Positions 45,175 through 55,575 of a DNA stretch of 64,000 nucleotides are shown in pieces. How positions within the stretch are numbered: position 1 is the first letter of the stretch; each line of letters starts with the position of its first letter. The notes under the pieces were generated by a model. That model worked only from the letters and a program-made list of their open reading frames with translations, was not told where the DNA came from and made no database searches. This DNA comes from Bifidobacterium saguini DSM 23967 (GTDB lineage Bacteria > Actinomycetota > Actinomycetes > Actinomycetales > Bifidobacteriaceae): positions 52 to 64,051 of the forward strand of contig NZ_JGZN01000005.1 in the NCBI RefSeq assembly GCF_000741715.1, written 5' to 3'. The translations under genes and the position numbers were made by a program.

Positions 45175-46512
45175 ATGGATAAACAGCAGGAGTTTGCACT
45201 GCGCACGGTCGAGGAACGCGACGTGCGCTTTATTCGTCTTTGGTTTACGGATGTGCTGGGAACACTGAAATCCGTGGCCATTGCTCCGGCCGAACTGGAA
45301 GCCGCATTTGAAGAGGGACTCGGCTTCGACGGTTCCGCTATCGAGGGCATGACTCGAATTTCCGAAGACGATATGATCGTTCAACCCGATCCGTCCACCT
45401 TCCAGATCCTGCCGTGGCGTGGCGGCCCTCAGGGCACCGCACGCATGTTCTGCGACATTCTGACTCCAGACGGTGAGCCGTCGCTCGGCGATCCGCGCCA
45501 TGTGTTGAAGCGCGCGCTCGCCAAAGCCAAGGACAAGGGCTTCACGTTCTACGTGCACCCGGAAATCGAGTTCTATCTGTTCGAAAGCCAGGACGATTGG
45601 TCCAAGGCCCCGACCCCGATCGACGAGGGCGGCTATTTCGACCATGTGCCGCGCAGCCCAGGCATGGACTTCCGCCGCGCCACCGTGAACATGCTTGAGC
45701 AGATGGGCATTTCGGTGGAGTACTCGCATCATGAGGCTGGCCCTGGTCAGAATGAGATCGATCTGCGTTACGCCGATGCATTGACCACGGCGGATAACAT
45801 CATGACCTTCCGTACGGTGGTCAAGGAGATTTCCTTGGAGCGCGGCATCCACGCCAGCTTCATGCCGAAACCTCTGGCCGACGCACCGGGCTCGGGCATG
45901 CACACTCACCTGAGCCTGTTCGAAGGTGACTCCAACGCGTTCTACGAGGCCGGCCAGGAATTCAACATGTCCCTGACCGCCCGCCAGTTCGCAGCTGGCA
46001 TTCTCTACCATGCTGCGGAAATCTGCGCCGTGACCGACCAGTATGTCAACTCGTACAAGCGTCTGTGGGGCGGTAACGAGGCGCCGAGCTACATTTGCTG
46101 GGGCCACAACAATCGTTCCGCACTGCTGCGTATCCCGCAATACAAGCCGGGCAAGGGCAACTCCGCTCGCATGGAGTTCCGTGCGCTCGACCCGGTGGCC
46201 AACCCGTATCTGGCCTACTCGGTGTTGCTGGCCGCAGGCCTCGATGGTATCGATAAGCAGATGCAGCTGGGCGAACCTACCAGCGATGATGTTTGGGAGC
46301 TCACCGATGGTGAACGTCAGGCTATGGGTATCCAGCCGTTGCCTCGCTCGCTTGACGAAGCCCTGAAGATTATGGAGAAATCCGACTTCGTGGCAGATGT
46401 ACTCGGCGAACATGCGTTCGGCTACTTCCTGGACAACAAGCATCAGGAATGGGAGGAGTACAACCAGCAGGTGACTCCGTTCGAATTGAAGAAGTACCTG
46501 CCGAAGCTGTAA
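45175..46512 (+). CDS. glnA: Glutamine synthetase type I (GlnA2-like, non-adenylylated)
   Basis: 445 aa. It forms glutamine from glutamate, ammonia and ATP. The glycine-rich start GFDGSAIEG, EIEFYLF, EAGPGQNEIDLRY, the ATP-loop region around GSGMHTHLSL and NRSALLRIP are all in place. The adenylylation tyrosine loop (N-L-Y-D-L-P) of GlnA1-type enzymes is absent, so activity is probably not controlled by adenylylation. Confidence 0.95.
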   Translation: MDKQQEFALRTVEERDVRFIRLWFTDVLGTLKSVAIAPAELEAAFEEGLGFDGSAIEGMTRISEDDMIVQPDPSTFQILPWRGGPQGTARMFCDILTPDGEPSLGDPRHVLKRALAKAKDKGFTFYVHPEIEFYLFESQDDWSKAPTPIDEGGYFDHVPRSPGMDFRRATVNMLEQMGISVEYSHHEAGPGQNEIDLRYADALTTADNIMTFRTVVKEISLERGIHASFMPKPLADAPGSGMHTHLSLFEGDSNAFYEAGQEFNMSLTARQFAAGILYHAAEICAVTDQYVNSYKRLWGGNEAPSYICWGHNNRSALLRIPQYKPGKGNSARMEFRALDPVANPYLAYSVLLAAGLDGIDKQMQLGEPTSDDVWELTDGERQAMGIQPLPRSLDEALKIMEKSDFVADVLGEHAFGYFLDNKHQEWEEYNQQVTPFELKKYLPKL

Positions 46513-46533
46513 CCGCTGATTGGCGCTCATGCT

Positions 46534-46567
46534 AAAGGTCCTTGAATCTCAAGATTCAAGGACCTTT
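46534..46567. terminator. Bidirectional terminator after glnA
   Basis: AAAGGTCCTTGAAT (46534-46547) pairs with ATTCAAGGACCTTT (46554-46567), followed by TT. It also serves the convergent gene. Confidence 0.85.
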
Positions 46568-46571
46568 TTGA

Positions 46572-48022
46572 TTACTCCAGTTGGAATGTTTTGCTTTCGG
46601 GTTTGCCGTTGTCGTAGGGCGTGAATGTCACGGTAATGGGAGATGTCTCGTCCCGCAACTCTACCGCGTATTGGACGGTGGCTTTCACCCCTGGTTGGCT
46701 GTTAAGTATATGGCCGTTATCCACGAACCCCTCAGGATTTGTGAGATAGTACGCGTTATCCAGCTTCACTCCATTTTGTGTAACGGATACGTCACCGAAA
46801 TAACTCAGCGAAGCATTGTTGCCTGTGTCATTAATCCAATCAATCGAAACAATGGCTGACGGATTATCCATTGCGTCTGCGGGGCCTCGTTGTGCGCCGG
46901 CGAGTGCATAGAAGAATTGGTCATATTCCGTTTTGCGAGAGTCTTCATGTTTTTGCGGTCGCTCTCGGTTGCTTGTGGCACAGGAGCCAAGGTGCTGGTG
47001 TTCACCTGCGTCCAAGGGCCGTCACTAACGTCGCTGTTCGGCGTGAATGCGGACACAATCAGAGGGCTTTCCCGGTACCAGGTGGATCGATCGCTTTGCA
47101 CGTATATGGGTGAGGACTTATCGCGCAATGTAAATGCCAGTGTTGTATTGAATTCACTGCCTGGTTTGACTTCGGTTTGAGCGGATTCATAGCTGTACCC
47201 AGACACTTCAGTGCTTTTGGAGAAGGTGATTTCTCCGAGTTGCAAACCGTTCTGATATACCTCAGGATGAGTCAGTGTATCGAAGGCCAAGGCTTTTTTG
47301 CTGGTATTCGTCCAATTGAATGTCACGATAACCGTAGGCCGCCCGGTGAAATCATTTGGGCCGGATTTGGCGGAAGCAATGGTGAGCACGCCCTGGGGCT
47401 TACCCGAAACGTCAAGTACATCACTGGTTTTCTCAACGGTTTGATATGAACCGTCATCCGTGCTGTTGCTGCTATCGGTACTGCTGGAGTAATCATCATC
47501 GCTTGCATTGCCGGAGTCCTTGCCGGTGGCGGTGTGAGCACTGGAACTTGATGAATGCACAATGGAGCCAAGCCAATTATTGGCAGTGTTGAGAATTGGA
47601 TCGGCGAGCCCCCAAAGTACGGCGAACACAATAATCATCCAGAAGAATGCGTGACGCTTCTTCCGTGGCTTGGTGGCATTCTGTCGAGCCACTACCGGAT
47701 TGGGGCGGCGATTGCTGCCATGCCCGGAAGGGCTGGGATGTTGAGTTTGTGTATTGCGTTGCCTGTTTTGCTGACGATGGGATTGCGCGCGTTGTTGTGA
47801 CGGCTTCCGCTGCTGCCCAGAAGTCTGTGAAGACTGTGCTTTTGCTGGCTTGCGGGAAGCGGCGGCCCATTCTTTGGCCCGTCTTTCTGCCGCTTCGTGC
47901 ATCTGATGCTTGGTCTCTACGATTTCGGACAGATAATCAGCGCGTTGTGACGGGTCGATGTATGAGGGCAGCCCATCATCGAATGGGGAAACATAGTCAT
48001 CATCGTGATTGAGTAGTCCCAT
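46572..48022 (-). pseudogene. Membrane-anchored protein with two DUF5067-like domains, frameshifted
   Basis: ATG 48022 (behind GGGGG) starts a Gln/Arg/Ser-rich cytoplasmic segment (1-125), a membrane helix (AFFWMIIVFAVLWGLADPI, about 127-146), a Ser/Asp linker and an Ig-like domain with TVIVTFNWTNTSKKAL and LRDKSSPIYV. Just after ESDRKNMKTLAK the frame is lost. The frame that continues (KTEYDQFFYALAGAQ) carries a second similar domain with AIVSIDWINDTGNN and LRDETSPITV, ending at 46572. One extra A in the A4 run at 46931-46934 would restore a protein of about 483 aa. The frame-1 product ends with 40 unrelated residues at 46805. Function unknown, probably wall-facing. Confidence 0.7.
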
Positions 48023-48183
48023 AGCATCCCCCTCGGTGCATCTCCAACTGTGTTCACCATTCTACGGTCATCATTGCTGAAAACAAGGCATAGAGGCGGC
48101 TGACTTCCGCGTGTCTGATAAGCGAAGTTGTAGGGATAGACCAATACCATCAACTCGGACATAGAAATGCGGGGGAGATGGTA

Positions 48184-49446
48184 ATGGCTGAGAAGACTCA
48201 CACGGAACAGCTTCAGCACAATGACAATCAAACTGACAATCCGGCTGAGAAAAAGGGTGGAGACCGTTTCTTCACCTTGCCGGTGAACATTCTGATTTTC
48301 GCCAGCTTCATGCTGGGCATGAGCGAGTTCGTGGTGGTCGGTATTCTGCCGGATATTGCCTCTGGTCTGAAGGTTTCCGAGGTTACCGTGGGCAATCTGG
48401 TGGCTATTTTTGCTTTCGTCTATGCGCCATGCACGCCACTGGGCTCCGCCATTTCCGGCCGATTCCCGCGTTTTGCAACGTATCTGACGCTGATGGGTGT
48501 GTTCCTGGCAGGCAATATTTTGTGCGCATTTGCTCCGAATTATCCGGTGCTGTTGATTGCGCGACTGCTGATTGCATCGGTTTCCGGCACCTTGGTGGCC
48601 ATCTCCATGACGTTTGCGCCGGACGTGACCACGGACAAGTACCGTACGAAATTCATCGCCTGGGTGTTCTCCGGCTTCTCCATTGCGTCGGTGGTCGGCG
48701 TGCCGGTGGGTACCTGGGTTGCGAACACGTTTGGTTGGCGTGTGACGTTCTACTTGATTTCAGTGCTGACGGTTGTGTTGTTGGTATTGATGTTTGTGGT
48801 GCTGCCTCGCAACAGCCATATTGTTAAGGTTGGATTCCTCTCCCAGTTCCGTCTGTTCTTCGACCGTCGTATTCATCTGGGCGTGCTTACCGTGGTGTGT
48901 GGTGCCGCATCCAGCTACGTGTTCTACACCTATCTGACGCCTATTCTGCGCGATGAGGTAAAGATGCCTGAGCAATATATCAGTTTGGGTCTTGTGGTGT
49001 ATGGTGTGGCCTGCTTGTGGAGCAACCTGTATGCCGGCAAACTCGCCGAACATGGCAGGGGAGTGGAGCCGCTTTACCATCTGCGTTGGGTGTTCCTCGC
49101 TCATGCCGCACTATTGGCCTCGCTGGCTTTGGCTCATGTAGTGTCGATTTACGGTGCGATGGTACTTATCGTGCTCGGCATGTTCATGTACCTGTTCAAT
49201 GCTTCTTCTCAGGTGCTATACATGGATGTGGCTGCGCAATCCCATCCGGGTTCGATGAATCTGGCCGCATCGCTCAATTCCATGTCATTCAACATCGGCA
49301 TCGCCATCGGTTCCGCGGTTGGTGGCGTTGCCAATGATTTCCTGGGATTGACTTGGCTTGGCCCGGTGGGCGCGATTTTTGCGTTGCTGGCTATGGTGAT
49401 GTCGATGATGCTTGGCCCTTATGTGGGCAAGCGTATCGAACGCTGA
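48184..49446 (+). CDS. MFS transporter (AraJ/drug-exporter-like)
   Basis: 420 aa from ATG 48184 (GGGGGAG before). There are twelve hydrophobic helices. FMLGMSEFVVVGILPDIASGL and YAPCTPLGSAISGRFPR (the loop 2-3 region) are typical of DHA1/AraJ-like exporters. The last 40 residues before the stop continue as a helix ending in a short basic tail. The substrate is unknown. Confidence 0.88.
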   Translation: MAEKTHTEQLQHNDNQTDNPAEKKGGDRFFTLPVNILIFASFMLGMSEFVVVGILPDIASGLKVSEVTVGNLVAIFAFVYAPCTPLGSAISGRFPRFATYLTLMGVFLAGNILCAFAPNYPVLLIARLLIASVSGTLVAISMTFAPDVTTDKYRTKFIAWVFSGFSIASVVGVPVGTWVANTFGWRVTFYLISVLTVVLLVLMFVVLPRNSHIVKVGFLSQFRLFFDRRIHLGVLTVVCGAASSYVFYTYLTPILRDEVKMPEQYISLGLVVYGVACLWSNLYAGKLAEHGRGVEPLYHLRWVFLAHAALLASLALAHVVSIYGAMVLIVLGMFMYLFNASSQVLYMDVAAQSHPGSMNLAASLNSMSFNIGIAIGSAVGGVANDFLGLTWLGPVGAIFALLAMVMSMMLGPYVGKRIER

Positions 49447-49454
49447 ATCAACTA

Positions 49455-50444
49455 TTAGCTGCGCGGGGAGCCGAACCAGCCTTCATAGATGATGGAGAAG
49501 TTGCGGTTGCCGTAGCTGGAGCAGGAGTCGCCTTCTCCCACACCGGCAGCCAGTGCGGCTTCATTCGGCTGGTACGGCGTATAGATGTACAGCAAAGCGG
49601 TTGCCTTGTTCTTGATGTAGACGTTCGTACCGCCGCATGATGTGTCAGGATGATACTGCACATAGTTAAGCGCGTTCGCATGGTAGCCGTAACGATCCTC
49701 GTGCGCAGTGTAATACTGGTATCGTTTGGCGGCACCATACACCTGTTTGAAGAAGCCGGCATACTCCGGGTCACAGTTCGCATCGTCCGGGCAACTTAAT
49801 CCCATTGCTGCCTTGTATTGGAAGTCGGTGATTTCAGTGGCGGTAACCAGATGCTGTTCTTTTTGCAGAACGGTTAACAATACTTTTTGACTGATGCCGC
49901 ATGTTTTGGCTGATTTGGTGATGATCGCCGCCGCAGTCTCGCCTTTGGCACCTTTATAGGCATCGCAATACTCGTCTGCAGGCTGATTCGTGGTGTCGAA
50001 CGTTTTTGTTTTCAGGCATTCGCTGCCGGAACAATTTGCTCCCTGCTCGTCAAGAAAAGCCTGCACTTCGGATTCGCTCATCGCATTGCCATTGAAGAAC
50101 TGGCCATCCGAGATAATATCGCCCGGATCAAAATCATATTCCTGCGTAAGCTGCAGCTGGCGAGTTTCAGCCTCCTTGACCTCAAGACGCCACTCAACGA
50201 AGCGCAAAGTACCCATAGCGAGCGCCATCGCGCAAACCACGGCAATGATGGTGAACACAACAGTCTTGATTTTCTTGCCAAGACTTGCATGCTTCCACCA
50301 TTGCTTGAAGCTCAATGGCTTACGGCTCGCGGTTTTCTTTCCGCGAGCCTTGCCCTTGGTGCTGTTGGTGCGCTTGGTGGATTGTGCTTTGGACTGTGTT
50401 TTCGCCGGTGTTTTGGATTGCTTTGATTGCTTCGCCTGTGTCAT
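49455..50444 (-). CDS. Hypothetical single-pass membrane protein
   Basis: 329 aa. The first 55 residues are Lys/Thr/Ser/Gln-rich and basic (cytoplasmic). One membrane helix lies at about 60-82 (TVVFTIIAVVCAMALAMG). The extracytoplasmic domain has seven or more cysteines (CSGSEC, YCDAY, LSCPDDANC, SCGG, SCSSYG), probably disulphide-bonded, and a conserved-looking core ISQKVLLTVLQKEQHLVTA that recalls lysozyme-like helices with an EQ motif. I cannot name the family. Confidence 0.75.
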   Translation of the reverse strand: MTQAKQSKQSKTPAKTQSKAQSTKRTNSTKGKARGKKTASRKPLSFKQWWKHASLGKKIKTVVFTIIAVVCAMALAMGTLRFVEWRLEVKEAETRQLQLTQEYDFDPGDIISDGQFFNGNAMSESEVQAFLDEQGANCSGSECLKTKTFDTTNQPADEYCDAYKGAKGETAAAIITKSAKTCGISQKVLLTVLQKEQHLVTATEITDFQYKAAMGLSCPDDANCDPEYAGFFKQVYGAAKRYQYYTAHEDRYGYHANALNYVQYHPDTSCGGTNVYIKNKATALLYIYTPYQPNEAALAAGVGEGDSCSSYGNRNFSIIYEGWFGSPRS

Positions 50445-50526
50445 CGCACGCCATTGTAATAGCCAACATTAAGAGCCCATTACGCTCGCGGTGAATCCGT
50501 ATTGGCTAAGTAGCAAATGGTGCGTA

Positions 50527-50613
50527 GCTGATGGGTTTGGCATGTGTATCTTGACCGTAAGCTTGGCCGAACGGCCTTGAGTGTGTCGAGATACACATGC
50601 CAAACCCATCAGC
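50527..50613. terminator. 25-bp perfect inverted repeat downstream of hrpA
   Basis: 50527-50551 is fully complementary to 50589-50613; the loop of 37 bases contains a small inner hairpin (TTGGCCGAACGGCC-like). It lies 13 bases beyond the hrpA stop. Confidence 0.6.
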
Positions 50614-50625
50614 GTCAGTCAGTAA

Positions 50626-53600
50626 TCACGCAAGAACCTTTTTAATGCGGTTTAGGGATGCGGGGCCGTGGGTGCCGAGCTCCTGGGCCCATAGACTCAC
50701 ATAGAACTCTTCGAGCATCCACCGAGCCTGTTCGGCCTGTTTCATCAGTGCCTCATGCTTGGGTCCTGCCGGTTCCGCCTTGGCATGAGCCAAGGCCTTG
50801 TTCACCAGCTGCTTGGCTTCATCGGCTTGCCATGCCCATTTGACGTCACGGTTCTTATTGCTTTTCGCCTTGGTAAGACGCATCACATCGGCCTTGAGAT
50901 ATCGTGGCAACGACTTCAAGGCTTCCGGGGGAGTGCGGCCAATGAATCCGGGGTATACGAGCGTGGCGATATGGTCGCGAATGGATTGCAACACGGACAG
51001 CATCGGCAAATCAGCCTTACCAGACGTGGCTTTATCCGCTTCGGCATACGCTTTGATGATGTTGATCACGTCATGGGCTACCTGATAGACGGTATCCTCA
51101 TAGACTTCGCGCACATCCAATACGGCGTTCGCAAGAGCCTCATCATCAGGCAGCGTGTCGACGTTGGGGAGCAGACGTTTGACTGTGGCCAGCTGCAGGT
51201 CCTCCACAAGTTCCTTAGTGGACTTATAAGGGGCTGCGGCCAACATTAATGCTTCCGTGCCAAGCCAGCGTGAAGAGACGCGTTCGGAGGGCAGACGCAG
51301 TGCATCCAATGCGCCATGCCAGAGCATGTCGGCACGAGACTGCGTGGTGGCGCCGGCCTTGTGCAGCAAATTGGCTTGGCTTACCAGATTGCCTTGTTTC
51401 GCTGCCTGATCGGCTTGTTTTTTCACCATTTGGCGAGCTGAAGCCTCGGCTTGAGCCGCATACTTGCGCTGCAAATCCTTGAGATTTTTGGCGCTGTCCA
51501 GTACCTTGACCTGGCTGCGTCCACGGCGACGTCCATGAGACTGTTTGGGCGTGGGCGTCTGCTGTTCCACCGAGAACGTGACCTTGAGATACGGCTGCAG
51601 ACGGTCCATCAAATCCAGTCCCAATACTTCCGGATGAATCTGTGCACCCACGGTGGCGATGGCGGCCTTGGTAAATACGTGGGCCAGATCAGGCCAGCCG
51701 GTTGTTTCGCCATCCTCGCTGGCTGGAGCAAGATTCGGCTTCTGCTGTGAACCGGAGCCAGGCAAATTAGGGTAGTGTTCATCAATCCATGCGCGAATCG
51801 CGCGAGCTGCATCAGGTGCTGGCACGAACTGCACGCGCAGTTGCTTGGGCAGTGCCTTGATCATCGCGAGAATCAGTTCATCCAACAGGCCAGGCACATT
51901 CCATGTGAACTGGGCTGGCGTGATACGGGAGAGCGCTTTCAACGGCACATGTACGGTCACGCCATCCAGTGGATTGCTGGGGTCGTAAATATAGCTCAAA
52001 CGCAAATCGATGGGTTGGCCGTCAGTGCCGATGGTGTGCCAATGATCGGGGTAGTCGTTGAGACTCACGGATTCGCTGGCCGACAGTCGTTCCACTTTGG
52101 CAGGGTCGAACGTGAGCAGCTCGGGCTGCTTATCGTGCTCGACCTTCCACCATTTCGCCAAATCGGCCACTGACGTCACATCAGCGGGAATCACCGCATT
52201 GTAGAAGTCGAACAAATCCTCATCGGATACGGTGTCCGCCAACTGACGGGTACGGCTGGCATCCTCGGCGGCATCCTCAAGAATGTCACGGTTGGCGCTA
52301 ACAAAATTGTCATAGCTGAAACGCTGCTGGATATCACCTTCCACCAAGCCTTGGCGCAGCAGAAAATCACGAGCCTCCAGCGGATTGATACGCCCCCATT
52401 GCACAGTGCGATCCTGCACAATTGGCAAACCATACAACAACACGCGTGCAGTGGCTACCGCCGAACCGCGTGAACCGGACCAATGCGGTTCCGCATACGT
52501 GGTGCGCGTCAACTGACCGGCCAACGGCTCCGCCCACGCCGGGTCGATGGCCGCGGAATAACGAGCCCACAGACGGGAGGTTTCCACCAGTTCCGTGCTC
52601 ATCACCCAAGACGGCGTCTTCTTAGCCACAGCAGAAGCTGGGAACAAGGCGAAACGAGTACCTCGCGCACCTTGATAGTCATTCTTCGACTGCTTCTGAG
52701 CACGTTTCATTGCACGGGCACGAGCCGCACCGGTAAGACCGGCAAAATCGGAAGCCTTAAGCGTGCGAATCACCTGCATGCCCATCATCGAAAGCAAACC
52801 GGCGAGCATTGATTTATGAATACCATCCGCATCCCAAGCGCAGCACAACGAATGTGCCGGCTGCTGATTCAATGGCAGTTGGCGAATCTCCAAACCTGGG
52901 CGAGTGGAAGGCAAGGGATCACCGACCTTGAACTTGAGCTCTTTGCACATTTGCCTCAGCTGGGAAACTAAATCCTTCCACTGGCGCATGCGAAGCCAGC
53001 TGAAATACTCGGTTTTGCAGATGCGGCGCAGAGCATTATTGCTCGGATCACCATCTGCTTGGAACACGCGGTCCCAAATGTTCAACGCGGTCAGAAAGTC
53101 CGAAGTCTCATCCGCATACCGGTTATGGATACGATCGGCTTCCTCACGCTTATCATCCGGGCGTTCGCGCGGATCCTGCAAACTCAGGAAGGAGACCACA
53201 ACCAGCACTTGGGCCAGAAGATTCGGAGAACCGGACTTCGCAGCCTCGATAACCATGCGGCCTAGTCGCACGTCAATCGGAATACGAGCTAACTGGCGGC
53301 CGATATGAGTGAGTGTCACCTCGCCGCGTTTGCGGCCAATCGCCTTCAACTCGGTCAGCTCATTGAAACCATCGGACACGGCCTTCATATCCGGCGGGTC
53401 GATGAAACCAAATGTGGTCACATCTTCAGCCGTACGCGCCACACCGACCGACAGCATGTGCAATACCACTGCGCCAAGGGAAGTCCTCAGGATTTCCGGC
53501 TCGGTGAAGCGTGGACGGGTTTCATAATCCTCGCGCGAATACAAACGGATGGCAATACCATCCGCCACACGGCCGCATCGACCACTTCGCTGATCGGCGC

Positions 53601-54765
53601 TGGCCTGACTAATCGGCTCAATCGGCAGACGCTGCACCTTGGCGGTCTTCGAATAGCGGGAAATACGAGCGGTACCAGGATCTACCACGTAACGAATACC
53701 CGGTACGGTAAGCGAGGTTTCGGCCACATTGGTGGCAATGACAATGCGCTGATGCGTATGCGGCTCGAACACCTTATGCTGGTCGGCGGAAGACAAGCGC
53801 GCGAACAACGGCATGATTTCGATAGCATCAGGACGGCGCATATCATCGGCACGCGGACCATAATGATGCCTCAGCGCCGCTTCGAACTCGTGAATATCGC
53901 GCTCGCCGGAAGCGAACACCAAAATATCGCGAGGACCACGTTCATGAGAGGAATGAATGACCAGCTCCGCGCAGGCGCGTGCTACAGCGGTAGGCATATC
54001 AGTAATGCCGTCATCCTCATAACTCTTACCGGAGCGGCGGGAACGCGAACTATCCGCATCCGACTCGGCGATGGCGCTCGCCAGCTCCTCATAATCAGCG
54101 TCTCCCGGGCGGGCACCAGTGGCGAAACCAGGCACTTCGCGCATCAATGCGGGCGCGGTTCCAAGCGGCTCATACACCACCTGCACCGGGAAGGTGCGGC
54201 CGGAAACCTCAATCACCGGCACCTTTTCGTGCAGCGCATGTTCGAAATGCTCTTTGAACTTCACTGAATCGATGGTGGCGGAAGTAATAATCAACTTCAG
54301 GTCGCGCCGGCGCGGCAGCAGGGCGGTCAGGTAGCCGAGCAGAAAATCAATGTTGAGGCTGCGTTCGTGCGCCTCATCGATGATGATCGTATCGTACTTG
54401 GAAAGATTCGGATCGCGTTGAATCTGGGCCAGCAGAATACCGTCCGTCACCACCCTCAAACGGGTGTTCGGGGAACTCTCATCGGTAAAACGAACCTGAT
54501 AACCCACTTCATCGCCAAGCTGCACGCCAAGCTCGGAGGCGATGCGTTCGGCCACCGTACGCGCGGCAATGCGGCGAGGCTGCGTATGCACAATCTGTTT
54601 GCCATGCGTGCCTCGCCCTAATTCGAGCAGAATCTTTGGCAACTGCGTGGTTTTACCGGAGCCTGTCTGTCCGGATACGATAACGACTTGGGTGCTCTTA
54701 ACCGCTTCGGCTATCTCTTCACGGGCAGCGGAAACGGGAAGTTCGGCAGGATACTCATATTTCAT
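50626..54765 (-). CDS. hrpA: ATP-dependent RNA helicase HrpA
   Basis: 1379 aa from ATG 54765; an in-frame TTG at 54777 is less likely. It is a DEAH-box helicase: Walker A SGQTGSGKTTQLPK (about residues 31-44), DEAHERSLNIDFLLG, TSATIDSVKF, TNVAETSLTVPGIRYVVDPG and QASADQRSGRCGR, then the HA2 region and the long HrpA-specific C-terminal domain. It is an RNA remodelling enzyme linked to mRNA processing and ribosome rescue in other bacteria. It overlaps the methyltransferase gene by 11 bases. Confidence 0.95.
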   Translation of the reverse strand: MKYEYPAELPVSAAREEIAEAVKSTQVVIVSGQTGSGKTTQLPKILLELGRGTHGKQIVHTQPRRIAARTVAERIASELGVQLGDEVGYQVRFTDESSPNTRLRVVTDGILLAQIQRDPNLSKYDTIIIDEAHERSLNIDFLLGYLTALLPRRRDLKLIITSATIDSVKFKEHFEHALHEKVPVIEVSGRTFPVQVVYEPLGTAPALMREVPGFATGARPGDADYEELASAIAESDADSSRSRRSGKSYEDDGITDMPTAVARACAELVIHSSHERGPRDILVFASGERDIHEFEAALRHHYGPRADDMRRPDAIEIMPLFARLSSADQHKVFEPHTHQRIVIATNVAETSLTVPGIRYVVDPGTARISRYSKTAKVQRLPIEPISQASADQRSGRCGRVADGIAIRLYSREDYETRPRFTEPEILRTSLGAVVLHMLSVGVARTAEDVTTFGFIDPPDMKAVSDGFNELTELKAIGRKRGEVTLTHIGRQLARIPIDVRLGRMVIEAAKSGSPNLLAQVLVVVSFLSLQDPRERPDDKREEADRIHNRYADETSDFLTALNIWDRVFQADGDPSNNALRRICKTEYFSWLRMRQWKDLVSQLRQMCKELKFKVGDPLPSTRPGLEIRQLPLNQQPAHSLCCAWDADGIHKSMLAGLLSMMGMQVIRTLKASDFAGLTGAARARAMKRAQKQSKNDYQGARGTRFALFPASAVAKKTPSWVMSTELVETSRLWARYSAAIDPAWAEPLAGQLTRTTYAEPHWSGSRGSAVATARVLLYGLPIVQDRTVQWGRINPLEARDFLLRQGLVEGDIQQRFSYDNFVSANRDILEDAAEDASRTRQLADTVSDEDLFDFYNAVIPADVTSVADLAKWWKVEHDKQPELLTFDPAKVERLSASESVSLNDYPDHWHTIGTDGQPIDLRLSYIYDPSNPLDGVTVHVPLKALSRITPAQFTWNVPGLLDELILAMIKALPKQLRVQFVPAPDAARAIRAWIDEHYPNLPGSGSQQKPNLAPASEDGETTGWPDLAHVFTKAAIATVGAQIHPEVLGLDLMDRLQPYLKVTFSVEQQTPTPKQSHGRRRGRSQVKVLDSAKNLKDLQRKYAAQAEASARQMVKKQADQAAKQGNLVSQANLLHKAGATTQSRADMLWHGALDALRLPSERVSSRWLGTEALMLAAAPYKSTKELVEDLQLATVKRLLPNVDTLPDDEALANAVLDVREVYEDTVYQVAHDVINIIKAYAEADKATSGKADLPMLSVLQSIRDHIATLVYPGFIGRTPPEALKSLPRYLKADVMRLTKAKSNKNRDVKWAWQADEAKQLVNKALAHAKAEPAGPKHEALMKQAEQARWMLEEFYVSLWAQELGTHGPASLNRIKKVLA

Positions 54766-55411
54766 GACGAACTTCAATAATACGGAAGCCCTTGGAGCTC
54801 GCGTATTTGCTCACCGTGAACTCGGCCCCCAATGCTTGAGCAAGCCACTTGATCAGCGAATCAGAGCCAAGATTCTTCTGCACCACCAGATATGCCGCGG
54901 CCCCTCGCTTCAACTTCGGCAGCCAAGCCATCAACAGGGTGTGCAAGGCTTCCTTGCCGATGCGAATCGGTGGATTCGACCAGATGGCATCGAACTCAAG
55001 ACTCTCGGGAACACTGGTCGCGTTCTTCGGCTGGCGGTCCTGAGGCAGGGGAATGCTGGATTCATCAACCTGCGCAATATGTACATTGGCGCAGCCATTG
55101 TCGGCGGCGTTGGTTGCCGTCAAATCAAGCGCGCGCTCATTGACATCAACCGCCCACACGTTGGCGTTCGGAGATTCAAACGCCATAGACAATGCGATAG
55201 GACCCCAACCGCAACCCAAATCAAGGAAATCGCCCTCTTCAGGCAGTTCCGGAGCATGACGCAGCAGCACTGACGTGCCCAAATCAAGGCGTGAACCGGA
55301 AAACACGCCGTTGGACACTTGAACGCTGGCCTCATGGTCGCGCAACGTCACATGCAACGTGCGGCGTACATCCTTGGATGAAGGCTCCGCGGAGAAATAC
55401 TGCTCTGCCAT
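54755..55411 (-). CDS. RsmC/RlmG-like class I SAM methyltransferase
   Basis: 218 aa from ATG 55411 behind GGAG. SAM motif I FLDLGCGWGPIAL and acidic VWAVDVNERALDLT; catalytic motif WSNPPIRIG is the N-P-P-(F/I)-H/R type of N2-guanine rRNA methyltransferases such as RsmC. It lacks RsmC's N-terminal half, as is common in Gram-positives. It probably modifies rRNA; the exact base is unknown. It is followed by hrpA with overlap. Confidence 0.85.
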   Translation of the reverse strand: MAEQYFSAEPSSKDVRRTLHVTLRDHEASVQVSNGVFSGSRLDLGTSVLLRHAPELPEEGDFLDLGCGWGPIALSMAFESPNANVWAVDVNERALDLTATNAADNGCANVHIAQVDESSIPLPQDRQPKNATSVPESLEFDAIWSNPPIRIGKEALHTLLMAWLPKLKRGAAAYLVVQKNLGSDSLIKWLAQALGAEFTVSKYASSKGFRIIEVRHEI

Positions 55412-55575
55412 ACTGTGCTCCATTTCCGCGGGATTCCCGCATACCATTGCTGTTCGTCTGTGTGCATTGTCTTGCCGCCGATGCCCGTGTGCCGGGCATG
55501 TCACCTCACCTGATGATAATAAGGAGCCATAGAAGAATCGTGAATCACCGATGTGAATTGATATGAGAGGTGTTT

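Noticed and set aside
45163..46530. A 455-codon minus-strand frame covering glnA
   Set aside because: It is antisense to an unambiguous glutamine synthetase gene and has no own start signals.
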